DNA of 64,000 nucleotides from Strix aluco (lineage: Eukaryota; Chordata; Aves; Strigiformes; Strigidae). How positions within the stretch are numbered: position 1 is the first letter of the stretch; each line of letters starts with the position of its first letter. This document shows positions 63,001 through 64,000 of the stretch, piece by piece. Below the pieces are notes generated by a model. It made no database searches. It was not told the DNA's origin and saw only the letters and a program-made list of their open reading frames with translations. The translations under genes were made by a program, and so were the position numbers. The DNA lies in assembly GCF_031877795.1 (NCBI RefSeq), contig NC_133942.1, positions 2,542,001-2,606,000 of the forward strand. The letters are read 5' to 3'.

Positions 63001-64000
63001 TCCAACAGGCTGGAGGCACTCAGAGCAAATCCAGCACAGGGATTGGCTGACGTGGCTGTGGCCTATGGTCATCCCTGCTCTGGAAGGATGAGGAGTGATG
63101 CATAGGTGTCTCAGAAATCCTGGCTCTCTGCCCCATATAAAAAAATATATTGATTTATATTACTGTATATATGGTTTGTTATCTAAATATATTTATATTA
63201 TTACATGTATAATATTGATTTTTATACATGAATATTATTACATGTACAATATCAACTAGTCTATATAATTATTATATCTTTTTATACATATTAGATATCT
63301 ATTTGCACTGTTACATGCTGGATTTTGTGATTTCTTGCTCAAAGTTCTCCTTATGGCTAGCTAAAACTAGTCCCCTCCTTTTATTTAACTTATGAGAGAA
63401 TTTTTATATTGTGTTCAAATATTTGAATATATGTCTATCTGAGATTCTGCTAGGGAAACCAAGTAATTTGCACTGGGAGGTACAGTCCCTGTGCTGCAGG
63501 TTGCTGTTTTCCTGTCCAAGTTGGGTGGTTGTGGTGGTCCAAGACATGACATGGTCCCCTTCCCCATGCAGGGGCCAGAAGAGCACTGGAGGAGCTCTGG
63601 GGTGGTGGGTCCCAGAGGACCTGCTCTGCAATCCACACAAGCCACCACACGCTCCTCTGAGTAATAATATACGTGCTCCTGGCAAAAAATTAGTTGGCGT
63701 TTCTGATGAAGTAGTAACGTCGTCTGCTAGAGGTGGCTGGTCATTTGAAAAATCCAGTTCTGTTGAAAACATAAATTTTCCTTCAAAATGTAGTTTTGAC
63801 TGGTCCTACACCCTACTAAGGGTGAATTCCATTTTTGGGACCAAGGGCAGCACAACTGCTATACCTAATTGCATCCTATTTAAGGCTGAGCCTCTCTAGG
63901 GTGGGATAGATTTCCTCCCTTGGAGGACTGGAATTGCCTCATCAAACATCACTTGTTCTGTGAAATTCTTTGGTGCTGGAGAAGCACAGGGAGGAACTGT
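60092..64000. other. No gene recognised; AT-rich tract near 63.15-63.3 kb
   Basis: About 3.9 kb with only short open frames. 63137-63300 is a low-complexity A/T tract (TATATT and ATTATT motifs). A minus-strand open frame at 61991-62380 has a segment (SWKKLPTNLRKCVETQQLQT) resembling the C-terminal tail of LINE ORF2 proteins, which is weak evidence for an old LINE remnant. Confidence 0.4.

Overview
The window looks like bird nuclear DNA. It carries a near full-length CR1 LINE with the avian 3' tail (GATTCTGTGA-type repeats), several class III ERVL-type LTRs with 5-bp target duplications, class II (ERVK/beta-type) endogenous retroviruses, compact introns and very GC-rich CpG islands. I cannot name the species. 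All family assignments are by eye, from remembered family features, without any database search.

Layout. (1) 0-4.8 kb: the 3' end of a KIF20B-like kinesin gene on the + strand, broken by frameshifts, missing exons and an ERVL solo LTR sitting inside an exon; a second solo LTR lies at 2.55-2.9 kb. (2) 4.8-9.7 kb: no recognisable gene. (3) 9.7-19.8 kb: three nested layers. An ITPRIPL1-like gene copy (- strand) is interrupted by a CR1 LINE (- strand), which is itself split by a complete LTR-gag-pol-LTR ERVL provirus (+ strand). (4) 20.8-24.6 kb: solo LTRs and a 47-bp minisatellite. (5) 24.66-25.86 kb: a sharply bounded CpG island with no gene I recognise. (6) 26.3-34.5 kb: a mosaic of at least two ERV families with decayed gag, dUTPase-protease, pol and env, itself hit by an inverted solo LTR. 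(7) 34.5-36.35 kb: a satellite of about 145-bp monomers with a 722-bp higher-order period. (8) 36.35-39.83 kb: a GC-rich inverted repeat (palindrome) with arms of about 1.4 kb. (9) 40.3-42.7 kb: intact 5' coding exons of TMEM209 (+). (10) 43.7-46.85 kb: a minisatellite, then a small multi-exon gene whose C-terminus resembles the YccF-type membrane domain, with a damaged splice donor. (11) 46.9-49.4 kb: two solo LTRs and one NLRP-type leucine-rich-repeat exon (-). (12) 50.7-54.8 kb: a third copy of the palindrome arm, fused to a short run of AHCTF1/ELYS exons that carry a break. (13) 54.8-64 kb: mostly unrecognised DNA with a CR1 tail and an isolated LTR plus primer-binding site.

The genes do not form an operon or pathway. 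The striking feature is the opposite: pieces of at least five unrelated host genes, most of them partial or broken but still carrying introns, are packed between retroelements and inverted or tandem repeats. That pattern fits a non-recombining or duplication-rich chromosome such as an avian W, a degenerate dot microchromosome or, if the bird is a passerine, the germline-restricted chromosome. An assembly artefact or an ordinary segmental-duplication cluster are the alternatives. I saw no CRISPR array, no prokaryotic-style system and no convincing new multi-gene system.
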